Shown in pieces: positions 52,418-61,434 of a stretch of 64,000 bases of DNA. A model generated the notes under the pieces. The model did not search any database, had not been told where the DNA came from, and saw nothing but the letters and a program-made list of their open reading frames with translations. The translations under genes and the position numbers were made by a program. The DNA is taken from the NCBI GenBank assembly GCA_963815645.1, contig CAWFHL010000001.1, forward strand, positions 62,001 through 126,000, read 5' to 3'. Origin of the DNA: JBBRHQ01 sp963815645 (lineage in GTDB: Bacteria > Actinomycetota > Thermoleophilia > Solirubrobacterales > 70-9). Position 1 is the stretch's first letter; each line of letters starts with the position of its first letter.

Positions 52418-53306
52418 GACCGCTGGCCGTCAACCGCTTCTCGAGGAGCTCGGCGTGCCCCGCGGCGACCGCTCGGCCGGCCCGCGCCTCCTCCAGCGGG
52501 TAGCCACGATCTGCGGCGAGGTCGAGCAGGCGCTGTTTCTCGGTGCCCTCGCGAGCGACCTCGAAGAAAGTCCAGGCGAGGACGCCGAGCGCCAGAAAGG
52601 TGCCTTCGACCATCATGATCACCCCAGCTGTGCTCTGATCGGCGATCGGTGAGATCCCCCAGTAGCGCTCGCCCGGAGCGTAGACCGGGTAGAGGACCGT
52701 CCCCGACCACATCAGCACGTTCCCGAGGATGGCGCCGGTGAAGCGGACGGCGATCACGTAGCCGACCTTCCAGCCGGCACCGAACCAGTCGGGCTTCGGC
52801 AGCGGCCCGAACAAAGGCATCCACATCAGGCAGCCGAAGAAGAGGAAGGAGGCGTGCTCGAGCGCGTGCAGCGGAGCCGCGCCGTAGGCGTCCTGATAGA
52901 TCGCCGGAAGGTGCCAGAAGAACAGGTTGAGCGCCCACAGCGGAAATGCCACCGCGGGATGCGCGAGCACCCTGAGCCGGTCGAAGAAGCGGATAGCGAG
53001 GATCGGCTGCAGCAGCGGACCGGTCAGCCCGAGGACGATCAGCAGGGTTGCGATGTCGCCGATCAGCAGATGCTCGGACATGTGCGCGATGACCAGCTCG
53101 TCGGCGATATGGCCGATCGGCGAGAACAGTGCGACGCCGATCACCAGCAGTCCGGAGGCGAAACAGACCTGGCGCCAGACCGGCATCGGCCGCCCCTTCG
53201 CCGCCAGGGTGAGCGCCCGCTTCGCGTAGAGCGCGGCGGCTATCGTGATCGGGACCACCTCGAGGGGCGCGAAGGCGCCACTGACGTGGGCGAGCGGCAG
53301 GGTCAC
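52392..53306 (-). CDS. CtaG-type cytochrome c oxidase assembly membrane protein
   Basis: 304 residues with about seven helices. AHMSEHLLIGDIATLLIVLG and WALNLFFWHLPAIYQDAYGA carry the His-rich motifs of caa3-type CtaG proteins; LHALEHASFLFFGCLMWMPL is the third. It is thought to help copper insertion or assembly of aa3/caa3 oxidase. No oxidase subunits are in the window. Confidence 0.85.
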   Translation of the reverse strand: MTLPLAHVSGAFAPLEVVPITIAAALYAKRALTLAAKGRPMPVWRQVCFASGLLVIGVALFSPIGHIADELVIAHMSEHLLIGDIATLLIVLGLTGPLLQPILAIRFFDRLRVLAHPAVAFPLWALNLFFWHLPAIYQDAYGAAPLHALEHASFLFFGCLMWMPLFGPLPKPDWFGAGWKVGYVIAVRFTGAILGNVLMWSGTVLYPVYAPGERYWGISPIADQSTAGVIMMVEGTFLALGVLAWTFFEVAREGTEKQRLLDLAADRGYPLEEARAGRAVAAGHAELLEKRLTASGREREPEAG

Positions 53307-53375
53307 GGTTTTCAGCGTAGCGGCGCCGGGGTAGGGCGCTGGTAGTTTCTGCCGACACCGAGCAAAGGAGCTTCA

Positions 53376-53885
53376 GTGAGCCAGACGACTGCCGGCGCGG
53401 GCATCCTCGCCGAGGATAATCAGGAGAAGCGGGAGCAGATCATCGAGATGCTCTCGAAGGCCTACTGGATGGAGATCGAGACGGTGATGAGCTACATCGC
53501 CAACTCGGTCAACCCGGACGGGGTGCGAGCCCAGGAGATCATCGAGTCGCTGAAGGCGGACATCACCGAAGAGCTCGGCCACGCGCAGAAGTTCGCGGAC
53601 CGGATCAAGGAGCTGTACGGCGTCGTTCCGGGATCGATGCAATTCAGCGCCGAGCAGGACTACCTGCAACCGCCCGAGCACCAGACCGACATCGTCCACG
53701 TGATCAAGGGCGTGATCGCGGCCGAGTCCGGTGCGATCGAGTTCTATACGCGGATCGTCGAGGAGACCGACCAGAGCGACCCGGTCACCCAGGACATGGT
53801 GATCGCGATCCTCCGCGACGAGCAGGGCCACAAGCGCCTGTTCGAGGGCTTTCTGCGCGAGTACGAGGCCGAGGGGCTCGCCTAG
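53376..53885 (+). CDS. Ferritin-like (DPS/bacterioferritin-type) diiron protein
   Basis: 169 residues, a four-helix bundle. The carboxylate/His ligand pattern is visible as YWMEIETVMSYIANSV, then ADITEELGHAQKFADRIKEL (E-x-x-H), VIAAESGAIEFYTRIVEE and ILRDEQGHKRLFEGF (E-x-x-H). The GTG start is preceded by AAAGGAG at a good distance. It probably stores iron or detoxifies peroxide. It is divergent from the ctaG gene. Confidence 0.85.
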   Translation: MSQTTAGAGILAEDNQEKREQIIEMLSKAYWMEIETVMSYIANSVNPDGVRAQEIIESLKADITEELGHAQKFADRIKELYGVVPGSMQFSAEQDYLQPPEHQTDIVHVIKGVIAAESGAIEFYTRIVEETDQSDPVTQDMVIAILRDEQGHKRLFEGFLREYEAEGLA

Positions 53886-53908
53886 CAGGGCCACGCGGCC
53901 ACCGGCTG

Positions 53909-55804
53909 ATGGGGGACGAGAACAGCGGCGGCTTTCCCGGCATTGGCGGCTACGGATTCCTCTCCGACTGCCACACCAGCGCCCTGGTCTCCTACGACGG
54001 CTCGGTCGAGTGGCTATGCCTGCCCTGCTTCGACTCCCCGAGCGTCTTCGCGGCGCTGCTCGACCGCGGCGCGGGGCATTTCAGGATCTGGCCGAAGGGG
54101 ATCGTGGTCCCGATCAGCCGCCGCTACGAGCCCGGGACCCTGATCATCGAGACCACCTGGGTGACCGAGACCGGCTGGGTGTTGGTGATCGACTCGCTCT
54201 CGATCGGCGAGTGGGCGCCCGAGGGGGGCGATAGCGGTCGTCCCCAGACCGGGCACGAGTCAGACAGCTCCCTGCTGCGGGTCGCGCACTGCATAGACGG
54301 CGAGGTCGACCTGCAGCTCGAGTGCCTGCCGCGTTTCAACTACGGCGCCGACCCGCCTACCTGGAGCGGCGGCGATCTCGGCATCGCGACCGCCGAGGGG
54401 GACGGGGCGCAGATCACGGTAAACACCGACTTCGAGCTGAGCGTCTCCGGCGAGGCGGTCCACGGCGCAATCCACCTTCGCGAGGACGAGTCGGCCTTCT
54501 GCGCGATCGACTGGGATCCGGAGCTGGGGGGGCCGCGCAGCGCCCCCGAGGCCCTCGAGCGGCTCGAGTCGACCCGCGAGTTCTGGCGCGAGTGGCTGCG
54601 CCACGGCGACTTCCCGGACCATCCCTGGCGGATACACCTGCAGCGCTCGGCCCTTGTCCTCAAAGGCCTCTCCCATGCCCCGACCGGGGCGATCGTCGCC
54701 GCCGCGACCACCTCGCTGCCCGAGACCCCTGGTGGCGAGCGGAATTGGGACTACCGCTATTCCTGGATCCGCGACTCGACCTTCTCCCTCTGGGCCATGC
54801 ACACCCTCGGATTCGACCAGGAGGCTCGTGACTACATGGAGTTCCTGGTCCGCATCCTGCTCAAGGAGCCGGGGCTGCAGATCATGTACGGGGTGGACGG
54901 ACGCACGGACCTGACCGAGAGCACCCTCGACCACCTTTCCGGTTATCAGGGATCGCGACCGGTGCGGATCGGAAACGGCGCCTACAGTCAGCGCCAGAAC
55001 GATGTCTGGGGCGCGATCATGGACTCGATCTACCTTCATGCAAAGGCGATCCGCACCGTCCCGGACCGGCTCTGGGAGATGCTGGTGCGGACCGTCGAGT
55101 CCGCGATCGAGGCCTGGCACGAGCCCGACCAGGGGATCTGGGAGGCTCGCGGAGAGGCCAAGCACTACGTCTCCTCAAAGCTGATGATCTGGGTCGCCGT
55201 GGATCGTGGCAGGCGGCTGGCGAGCGATCGCGGCGAAGCCGAGCTGGCCGAGCACTGGGCGGGGATCGCAGATCAGATCAAGGCCGAGATCCTCGAACGC
55301 GGGGTCAGGGACAAGGTGTTTCGTCAGCACTACGAGACCGACGCCCTCGACGCTTCGACCCTGCTGATCCCGCTGCTCCGCTTCCTGCCGCCCGACGACG
55401 AGCGGATCCAGGCGACGGTGCTGGCGATCGAGCGTGACCTGACCGCGCACGGATTGGTGCTTCGCTACGTGACCGACGAGACCGACGACGGTCTCCACGG
55501 CGAGGAGGGCACTTTCCTGATCTGCTCCTTCTGGCTGGTCTCGGCGCTCTCGGAGATCGGCGAGTCAGAACGGGCCCGGATGCTCTGCGAACGGCTCCTC
55601 GAAGCGGCCGGCTGGCTCGACCTCTACGCCGAGGAGCTCGACCCGGTATCCGGCCGGCACCTGGGCAACTTCCCCCAGGCGTTCACCCACCTGGCGCTGA
55701 TCAACGCGGTTTCCCACGTGATCGCCGACGAGGAGCGCGATGGAGCCCCCGGCCAGGTGACCGCGGTGTTCAGCGAGATGGGCGGGGTCCGCGAGGACGC
55801 CTGA
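53909..55804 (+). CDS. Glycoside hydrolase family 15 (glucoamylase/trehalase type)
   Basis: 631 residues. An N-terminal beta-sandwich (about 1-230, starting GYGFLSDCHTSALVSYDGSVEWLCLPCFD) precedes an (alpha/alpha)6 barrel with ERNWDYRYSWIRDSTFSLWA, the family hallmark, LSGYQGSRPVRIGNGAYSQRQ, and a catalytic-acid region near IWEARGEAKHYVSSKLMIWVA. Actinobacterial GH15 proteins include trehalases and glucoamylases; no signal peptide is seen, so a cytoplasmic role is likely. Two repeat units follow its stop. Confidence 0.88.
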   Translation: MGDENSGGFPGIGGYGFLSDCHTSALVSYDGSVEWLCLPCFDSPSVFAALLDRGAGHFRIWPKGIVVPISRRYEPGTLIIETTWVTETGWVLVIDSLSIGEWAPEGGDSGRPQTGHESDSSLLRVAHCIDGEVDLQLECLPRFNYGADPPTWSGGDLGIATAEGDGAQITVNTDFELSVSGEAVHGAIHLREDESAFCAIDWDPELGGPRSAPEALERLESTREFWREWLRHGDFPDHPWRIHLQRSALVLKGLSHAPTGAIVAAATTSLPETPGGERNWDYRYSWIRDSTFSLWAMHTLGFDQEARDYMEFLVRILLKEPGLQIMYGVDGRTDLTESTLDHLSGYQGSRPVRIGNGAYSQRQNDVWGAIMDSIYLHAKAIRTVPDRLWEMLVRTVESAIEAWHEPDQGIWEARGEAKHYVSSKLMIWVAVDRGRRLASDRGEAELAEHWAGIADQIKAEILERGVRDKVFRQHYETDALDASTLLIPLLRFLPPDDERIQATVLAIERDLTAHGLVLRYVTDETDDGLHGEEGTFLICSFWLVSALSEIGESERARMLCERLLEAAGWLDLYAEELDPVSGRHLGNFPQAFTHLALINAVSHVIADEERDGAPGQVTAVFSEMGGVREDA

Positions 55805-55816
55805 GGGACGAATGAC

Positions 55817-55936
55817 TTGCGGCGGCTGCGCCGCCTGACATGCCTGTGCCGGCGCTAACCGCGCCGGCCTGCATGAACAAATTGCGGCGGCTGCGCCGCC
55901 TGACATGCCTGTGCCGGCGCTAACCGCGCCGGCCTG
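55817..55936. repeat. Tandem double-hairpin repeat, two units of 65 bp period
   Basis: Two near-identical units start at 55817 and 55882. Each has GCGGCGGC-TGC-GCCGCC, the linker TGACATGCCTGTG and the hairpin GCCGGCGC-TAACC-GCGCCGGC. They fill the space between the GH15 stop and the stop of the convergent VOC gene. The same unit occurs at 37.9 kb. It could act as a two-way terminator, or be a REP-like mobile palindrome. Confidence 0.9.
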
Positions 55937-56311
55937 TCACCTTTGCGGTTGGTAGGTGCCGAAACTCCAGAGATTGCCCTCCGGGTCGCGAACGGAGAAG
56001 TCGCGTGAGCCGTAATCCTGGTCGCTGAGCCCGCGGACCACCTCGGCGCCGGCCGCGGTGGCCCGCGCGAACAGCTCGTCGGGGTCCTCGGTGACCAGGT
56101 AGAGCCAGCCCTCGCCCTCGTGGGACCCGAAATCGTCCTCCTTGACGGAGCCCATCATCACCAGGCTGCCGCGGTAGGCCAGCTCGGCGTGGACGACGAC
56201 GTCGCCGTCGGTGTGGACCTCGTGCTGCTCGAGGCCGAACGCCTGCTCGAGCCATTCGATCGCCGCCTGGGCGTCGCGATAGCGCAACGACGGGAAGATC
56301 GTCTGGGTCAT
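55937..56311 (-). CDS. VOC family protein (PhnB/glyoxalase-like)
   Basis: 124 residues: FPSLRYRDAQAAIEWLEQAF and VVHAELAYRGSLVMMGSVKE in the first half, GWLYLVTEDPDELFARATAA and YGSRDFSVRDPEGNLWSFGT in the second. The DxEGN-type end is typical of the bleomycin-resistance/PhnB group. AAAGGAGG lies before the ATG. Its stop touches the repeat region. Confidence 0.85.
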   Translation of the reverse strand: MTQTIFPSLRYRDAQAAIEWLEQAFGLEQHEVHTDGDVVVHAELAYRGSLVMMGSVKEDDFGSHEGEGWLYLVTEDPDELFARATAAGAEVVRGLSDQDYGSRDFSVRDPEGNLWSFGTYQPQR

Positions 56312-56349
56312 CTGTCCTCCTTTGCTCGGTTCGCTGGTTCAATCCCCCG

Positions 56350-57372
56350 ATGCCAAAGCTTGCCATCAGGGCAGTATCCGTCGTCGTCGCGCTGGCGCTC
56401 GCGGCGGGGCTCGGGTCGACCGCACTCGCCGGTGAAGGAGCCGCCGGGGCAAGCGCACGCGGCCCGTACCCGTCGCTCGGCGGCTGCCCGGTCTTCCCCG
56501 CTCCGCCCGGTTCCCTTTCCCCGCGGTCGCGGTCGCTTCCCGACCAGCGGGCCTGGAATCAGGACATCTCCGGGGCACCGGTCGCCCGGCGCTCGGAAGC
56601 GATCATCGGCTTCATCGATTCCCACGGGGGCGATCACCTGCATCCGGACTTCGGCTCCCCGCGCGCCTACGGGTTCCCCTACGCGGTGGTCGGCCGTCGC
56701 CAGCCGCGGCTGCCCATTCACTACACCGCCTACGGCGGCGAGAGCGACCGGGGGCCGTTTCCGATCCCTGGCTGGGCGCCAGTGGAGGGCGGGAGGCGAA
56801 GCAACGATGATCGCCACGTGCTCGTCGTGGACCGCTCCCGCTGCCGCCTCTACGAGCTCTATCGCGCCTTCTTCAAACGCAGCGGTCACGATCACTGGAA
56901 CGCCGCTTCCGGAGTCGAGTGGAACCTTCGCTCGCGGGCGCTGCGGCGCGACGGCGACACCTCGGCCGACGCCGCCGGGTTGCCGATCCTCCCCGGCCTG
57001 ACCCGCTACGACGAGGCTCGCCGCGGCCGCATCAACCATGCGATCAGGATCACCTTCGACCTCACCCGAAACGCCTGGATCCATCCCGCCTCGCATTGTG
57101 CCGGCGACTCCTCCAGCCCCAACGCGCCGCCAATGGGGTTGCGCCTCCGTCTGCGCCGCGGCTACGGCCTCGGCCACTTAAGCGGTCCCGCCAGGGCGAT
57201 CGCCCGTGCGCTCAAGCACTACGGGGCAATCGTCGCCGACAACGGTCAGAACTGGTTCTTCGGCGGCACCAGCGACCGCCGCTGGAACGACCGCAACCTG
57301 GACCAGCTGAAGCGGATCCCCGGGAGGGCCTTCGAGGTGGTCCGGAGCGCCGCCAGGACGCACGTATGCTGA
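56350..57372 (+). CDS. Exported protein of unknown function
   Basis: 340 residues with a signal peptide (MPKLAIRAVSVVVALALAAG, cleavage near ALAGEG). The mature part has many Trp, His and Arg residues, a GGCPVFPAPPGS start with one Cys, DSHGGDHLHPDFGSPRAYGF, and IRITFDLTRNAWIHPASHCA; then the end NGQNWFFGGTSDRRWNDRNL. The HPASHCAG and the His/Asp clusters could be catalytic, but I do not recognise the family. It is divergent from the VOC gene by 38 bp. Confidence 0.7.
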   Translation: MPKLAIRAVSVVVALALAAGLGSTALAGEGAAGASARGPYPSLGGCPVFPAPPGSLSPRSRSLPDQRAWNQDISGAPVARRSEAIIGFIDSHGGDHLHPDFGSPRAYGFPYAVVGRRQPRLPIHYTAYGGESDRGPFPIPGWAPVEGGRRSNDDRHVLVVDRSRCRLYELYRAFFKRSGHDHWNAASGVEWNLRSRALRRDGDTSADAAGLPILPGLTRYDEARRGRINHAIRITFDLTRNAWIHPASHCAGDSSSPNAPPMGLRLRLRRGYGLGHLSGPARAIARALKHYGAIVADNGQNWFFGGTSDRRWNDRNLDQLKRIPGRAFEVVRSAARTHVC

Positions 57373-57375
57373 GCG

Positions 57376-58231
57376 CTAGCCGCGGTTTTCCGGCACGAAC
57401 TTGCTGGCGATGAAGATTGCTCCCTGCGGATCCTGGATCACCGTCATCCGCACCCAGGGTGCGTCGAAGGGGTCCGCGATCACCGTGCCGCCCAGCTCGC
57501 TCGCCTTCGCCGCCGTCGCGTCGGCGTCATCGGTGGCGAAGGTGACGCTCCAGTGGGGCGGCGTATCGGGCTCCTGATCGGGGATCGGGTTGATGCTGGC
57601 GACCACGTCCTCGAATCCCTCCGGCCCGCCCACGTCAGCGATCATCTTGCGGATCCCGGGGTTGTCGCGCTCGAGGTAATCACCGTAGCCCGGCAGGGTC
57701 CACATCTCCGCCCCGCCCGGGAGGGTGAGCGTGGTCCAGCCGAAGACCGAGCCGTAGAACTCTCTGGCGGCGCCGGCGTCACGCGTCGCCAGGCCATTGA
57801 AGTTGACCGCGCCGTGCTCGTTGACGATCTCCGCGCCAATCGACTCCTTGGCCTGCCAGACGCAGAAGACGGCGCCCTCGGGGTCGGCGCAGACAGCCAT
57901 TCGTCCCGCGTCCATGACGTCGAACGGCTCCATCACGACGTTCCCCCCGGCGTCGCCGACCTTCGATGCAGCGTCGTCGGCGTTCTCGACGGCGATGTAG
58001 CTGTTCCATGTCGCCATCAGCGGAGCAGATTCGGGGATCGAACCGACCGCCGCGACGGCGCCGCCGCGAATCCGGGCCATGAAGTACTTGCCGTCTGACT
58101 CGGGTGGCATCACGTCCTCGAGCTGCCATCCGAACAGCCCCGCCGTAGAAGTCGACCGCGGCCTCCGGGTCGGGCTGGCTGGTGTCGGCCCAGCAGGGAA
58201 CTCCTGGGATGTAGCCGTCTCGCTCGGGCAT
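57376..58231 (-). CDS. Two-domain VOC protein, split by an apparent frameshift
   Basis: About 284 residues when joined, with two VOC modules. The start (ATG 58229-58231) reads MPERDGYIPGVPCWADTSQP and DPEAAVDFYG in one frame. The rest (LFGWQLEDVMPPESDGKYFM onward, with two modules, ending in FIASKFVPENRG) is in the next frame. One extra base around 58136-58145 (GGCGGGG) explains it; the span is 3n+1. These tandem VOC proteins are usually annotated as hydroxylases or glyoxalases with unknown substrate. Confidence 0.8.
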
Positions 58232-58420
58232 CGGTTCTCCTCTCGCTTTGCACTCGGTCTGTACCCACCCTAGATCAGCCCAAATCCCGCTCGTTGCTAC
58301 TTCGTGATCAGAGGTTCGCCACCCAGCTGAGGGGAGACCCAAAAAAGTCTGATCGCCGGGTGTGAACTCGGGCCTGGTGGGTAGCGGCGGCACATACGTT
58401 CAGGGGCCTGTTCTCTGCGG

Positions 58421-59061
58421 TTGAGCTGGCGGGCGCAGGCGCCTCCCGCACCCGCAGCGACGCCGCCGGCGCCCTCAACGACCGCAACGCTGGCTCCGGC
58501 TCCGGCCGAGGCGGTCGCCCCGGTCGTCAACGCTCTCGCTCAGGTCGAGAGTGAGGCGACCCCTCCGAGCCCGCCACCTTCCACGCCCGACTCGCCCCAG
58601 ACCGGGCCTCCCTCTGCTCAGGCTCCGGCACCCAGGCTCCCGGCGGCGGTCGAGCAGGTCACATCCGCGGCCGGCCGAACGGTCAACTCAGCCGCCTCCC
58701 AGGTGGCATCGACGGCCGGCCGGATGCCGCGCCGACCATTGGCCTGCCGCCGACCCCGCCGCCGAAGCAGCCCTACCAGGCCCTTCCCTCCGTGATCGGC
58801 AGCGTCACCGGCGCCGCCGATCAGGCGTTCCCGAGGCTGCCGGTCATCGGCGCCAACCTCCCGAGCGCGGGCATCGACGACCCGACCCAACTCGCCGGCT
58901 CGATCCTCCCGGCGGTCAACTCGATCGTTCCGCCGACTGACTCGATCGTCCCGGTTGTGGGCGCCCTGACCGGCGCCGCCGGATCGGCGCTCGACAAGTC
59001 CCTGGCGCCGGTGAACGGCGCCCTCCCGGCGGCGCGCTCGAGCGCCCTGGTTAGCGCCTAG
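58421..59061 (+). pseudogene. Pro/Ala-rich exported-type protein, broken frame
   Basis: Frame A (58421 to ~58720) reads APPAPAATPPAPSTTATLAP and similar Pro/Ala/Ser text; after a one-base gap near 58725 frame B continues DAAPTIGLPPTPPPKQPYQA, then LAGSILPAVNSIVPPTDSIV and ends ARSSALVSA at 59061. There is no start with a signal peptide in frame, although a signal-like hydrophobic stretch is readable in a third frame just upstream. Function unknown; probably a damaged or misread surface protein. Confidence 0.4.
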
Positions 59062-59412
59062 CGGCTGTTCTCGCAGCCACGCCCCCATGGCAGTTCGGCG
59101 GCCCCCGCGGGAGCCTCGACACCGCCACCGCCGGTGGGGGGCAGGTACAGAGCAACGTCTCCTCGGTCACCCAGGGTGACCCCTCCGCCAGCGGTGGAAG
59201 CGCCACTGCGACCGGAGGCTCGGGAGGCGACGCCAGCACCTCCAACAACCAGATCGCCAACGGCAACTCGGTAGCGATCTCAGTCGGCGATGAGGGCACC
59301 AGCGCCACAGGTGGAAACACCTCGGCGTCCAGCGACAACGCGACCGGGGGCAACGGCGGCAACGCCAGCGCCAACGGGGGCGGGAGGGGCTTCGGCTCCA
59401 CCCGAGAGCGAA
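59055..59412 (+). pseudogene. Gly/Ser/Asn-rich repeat fragment without a start
   Basis: An open frame with biased composition: QSNVSSVTQGDPSASGGSAT, NNQIANGNSVAISVGDEGTS and ATGGNGGNASANGGG. The text is typical of secreted Gly/Asn-rich beta-solenoid proteins. It begins right after a TAG (59052-59054) and no start codon precedes it. Beyond ~59412 the frame turns into an Arg/Pro-rich shadow. It may be the rest of the Pro/Ala-rich gene before it. Confidence 0.4.
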
Positions 59413-59466
59413 GTGGACCCCGCCGTGCTGCGGATCTGCGGCGCGCCAGGCTGAGCGGCCTCGGCG

Positions 59467-59730
59467 CTACTCGGCTGCGGCTATCGCATCACAGAGATTC
59501 GAGAGGGCGTCCTGGGCCTGGCTCGAGGGGATCTGCGAAACGGCGGTGCGGCAGGAGGTGGCGGCCTGTGAGAGCGCCTGCTTCGCATTCGCACCCGCCT
59601 CGTTCAGCGCCTGCTTGGCCGAGGTTCCGACCAGCTTGCAGGCGCCCTGCAGGGTGCTTGCGGCTGTGCCACCCAGCTGCTTGGCCTCTTGGTTGCATGA
59701 CTGGACGGCCGAATCGATACCTATTTCCAG
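59467..59730 (-). CDS. Small Ala/Gln/Cys-rich protein or fragment, start uncertain
   Basis: A clear coding pattern of about 87 codons: SAVQSCNQEAKQLGGTAAST, LQGACKLVGTSAKQALNEAG, and SQAATSCRTAVSQIPSSQAQ, ending SNLCDAIAAAE. Four Cys spaced over amphipathic helices suggest a helical exported protein. There is no ATG/GTG/TTG between the in-frame TAG (59740-59742) and the text; CTG at 59728-59730 is the only near-cognate codon. No family recognised. It may have lost its 5' end. Confidence 0.45.
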   Translation of the reverse strand: MEIGIDSAVQSCNQEAKQLGGTAASTLQGACKLVGTSAKQALNEAGANAKQALSQAATSCRTAVSQIPSSQAQDALSNLCDAIAAAE

Positions 59731-59812
59731 GGACTTTTTCTAGGTCAGGCCGGACCGAGCCCGGACTCAGGAACGCCGACTATGCCAAATGGATCCTGAT
59801 GGTGCTTGAGAG

Positions 59813-61408
59813 CTAGTCAATGTGCTCGTACGCCGGCAGCGTTAGGAACTCGACGAAGTCATTGGACAATGCGACTTGTTCGAATAGTTCGCGCGACTCC
59901 TCTGGCCGCCCCTCGGCATAGAAGAACTCGTCGCCTACCTCGGAACGGATCTGCTCAAGCTCCTCCGTGACGAGCTCGCGCACCAACTGCCGCGTAACCT
60001 GCAGCCCGTCCTCAAGACGGACGCCGTGGCGCACCCACTGCCACACCTGCGCGCGGGCGATCTCCGCGGTCGCCGCGTCCTCCATCAGGTTATGGATGGC
60101 GGCTGCGCCATTACCGCGCAGCCAGGAGGAGATGTACTGGATGCCGACATTGACGTTGTTGCGAAGCCCGTGCTCGCTGATTGTCCCTGGAGTCGACGGA
60201 ACGTCGAGCAGACCGTCAGCGGCGACGGCGTCCTCGTCCCGTCGAGGTTCGATCTGGTTTGGCCGCTGTCCGAAGACCCGGTCGAATTCGCCCGTGGCCA
60301 CCGCTACCAGGTCGGGGTGGGCAACCCAGGTCCCGTCGAACCCGTCGCTTGCCTCGCGTCGCTTGTCCTCACGCACCTTTGCGATCGCCTGCTCGTTGAT
60401 CTCCGGGCGGCGGCGGCTCGGGATGAAGGCGGCCATGCCTCCGATCGCGTGCGCACCGCGGCGGTGACAGGTTCGTACGAGCTGCTCGGTGTAGGCGCGC
60501 ATGAACGGGACCGTCATGGTCACCTGCGCGCGGTCCGGAAGGACGAAGTCCTCATGCGAACGGAAGCGCTTGATCATCGAGAAGATGTAGTCCCAACGCC
60601 CGGCATTGAGCCCGGCGGAGTGGTCGCGGAGCTCATACAGGATCTCCTCCATCTCGAACGCTGCTGGGATCGTTTCGACGAGCACGGTGGCTCTAATCGA
60701 TCCGCGCGGCATCCCGAGGGCGTCCTGCGCGATGCAAAAGGCATCGTTCCACAGGCGTGCCTCGCGATGGCTTTCAAGCTTCGGGAGGTAGAAGTAAGGC
60801 CCGGAGCCACGTTCAACCAGTTCCGTCGCGTTTCGATGGACGAACAGTGCGAAATCGAAGAACGCGCCAGCCACCGCTTCCCCATCCACCGTGATGTGCT
60901 TCTCCGGCAGATGAAGGCCGCGAGGCCGCACGATCAGGGTCGCCGGCTCGTCGGCGAGACGGTACTCGGTGCCATCAGCCGCAACGTGCGAGATCGTGCG
61001 GCGCACCGCGTCGGAGAGATTCACCTGCCCACGGACCAAGTTGGTCCAGTACGGGGAATTTGAATCCTCGAAGTCCGCCATATAGCTTCGCGCGCCCGAC
61101 CCAAGAGCGTTGATCACCATCTTCCGGTCTGTCGGTCCGGTGATCTCGCAGCGGCGATCGGTGAGGTCGGCCGGCGGAGGCGCGACCTCCCACGTGCCCT
61201 CCCGAATGTCTCGAGTCTCGGGGAGGAAGTCGAGCGTCCCACCGGCATCGAGGTCGGCCTGCCTCGACTGACGTGCCCGGAGAAGCTCGTGCCGGCGCTC
61301 GTCGAGCTCACGGTGAAGGCGCGCCAGCAGCTCCAGCGCCCCGGCGGTCAAGACCTCGTCGAAGCGCTCCTCGATGGGAGCGCGGATGTCGACTCCGGCT
61401 ACCGTCAT
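59813..61408 (-). CDS. aceB: Malate synthase A
   Basis: About 531 residues; condenses glyoxylate and acetyl-CoA to malate. The MS-A family motifs are INALGSGARSYMADFEDSNS and ETIPAAFEMEEILYELRDHS (the acetyl-CoA region), GRWDYIFSMIKRFRSHEDF, and the catalytic-Asp region NLMEDAATAEIARAQVWQW. ATG at 61406-61408 with AGGAGAG upstream is preferred; ATG at 61433-61435 overlaps the amidohydrolase stop and is a second option. There is no isocitrate lyase in the window. Its place behind ring-cleaving hydrolases suggests that the glyoxylate comes from purine or ureide breakdown. Confidence 0.92.
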   Translation of the reverse strand: MTVAGVDIRAPIEERFDEVLTAGALELLARLHRELDERRHELLRARQSRQADLDAGGTLDFLPETRDIREGTWEVAPPPADLTDRRCEITGPTDRKMVINALGSGARSYMADFEDSNSPYWTNLVRGQVNLSDAVRRTISHVAADGTEYRLADEPATLIVRPRGLHLPEKHITVDGEAVAGAFFDFALFVHRNATELVERGSGPYFYLPKLESHREARLWNDAFCIAQDALGMPRGSIRATVLVETIPAAFEMEEILYELRDHSAGLNAGRWDYIFSMIKRFRSHEDFVLPDRAQVTMTVPFMRAYTEQLVRTCHRRGAHAIGGMAAFIPSRRRPEINEQAIAKVREDKRREASDGFDGTWVAHPDLVAVATGEFDRVFGQRPNQIEPRRDEDAVAADGLLDVPSTPGTISEHGLRNNVNVGIQYISSWLRGNGAAAIHNLMEDAATAEIARAQVWQWVRHGVRLEDGLQVTRQLVRELVTEELEQIRSEVGDEFFYAEGRPEESRELFEQVALSNDFVEFLTLPAYEHID

Positions 61409-61434
61409 TCCAGCACTCTCCTTTCGCCCAAGCA

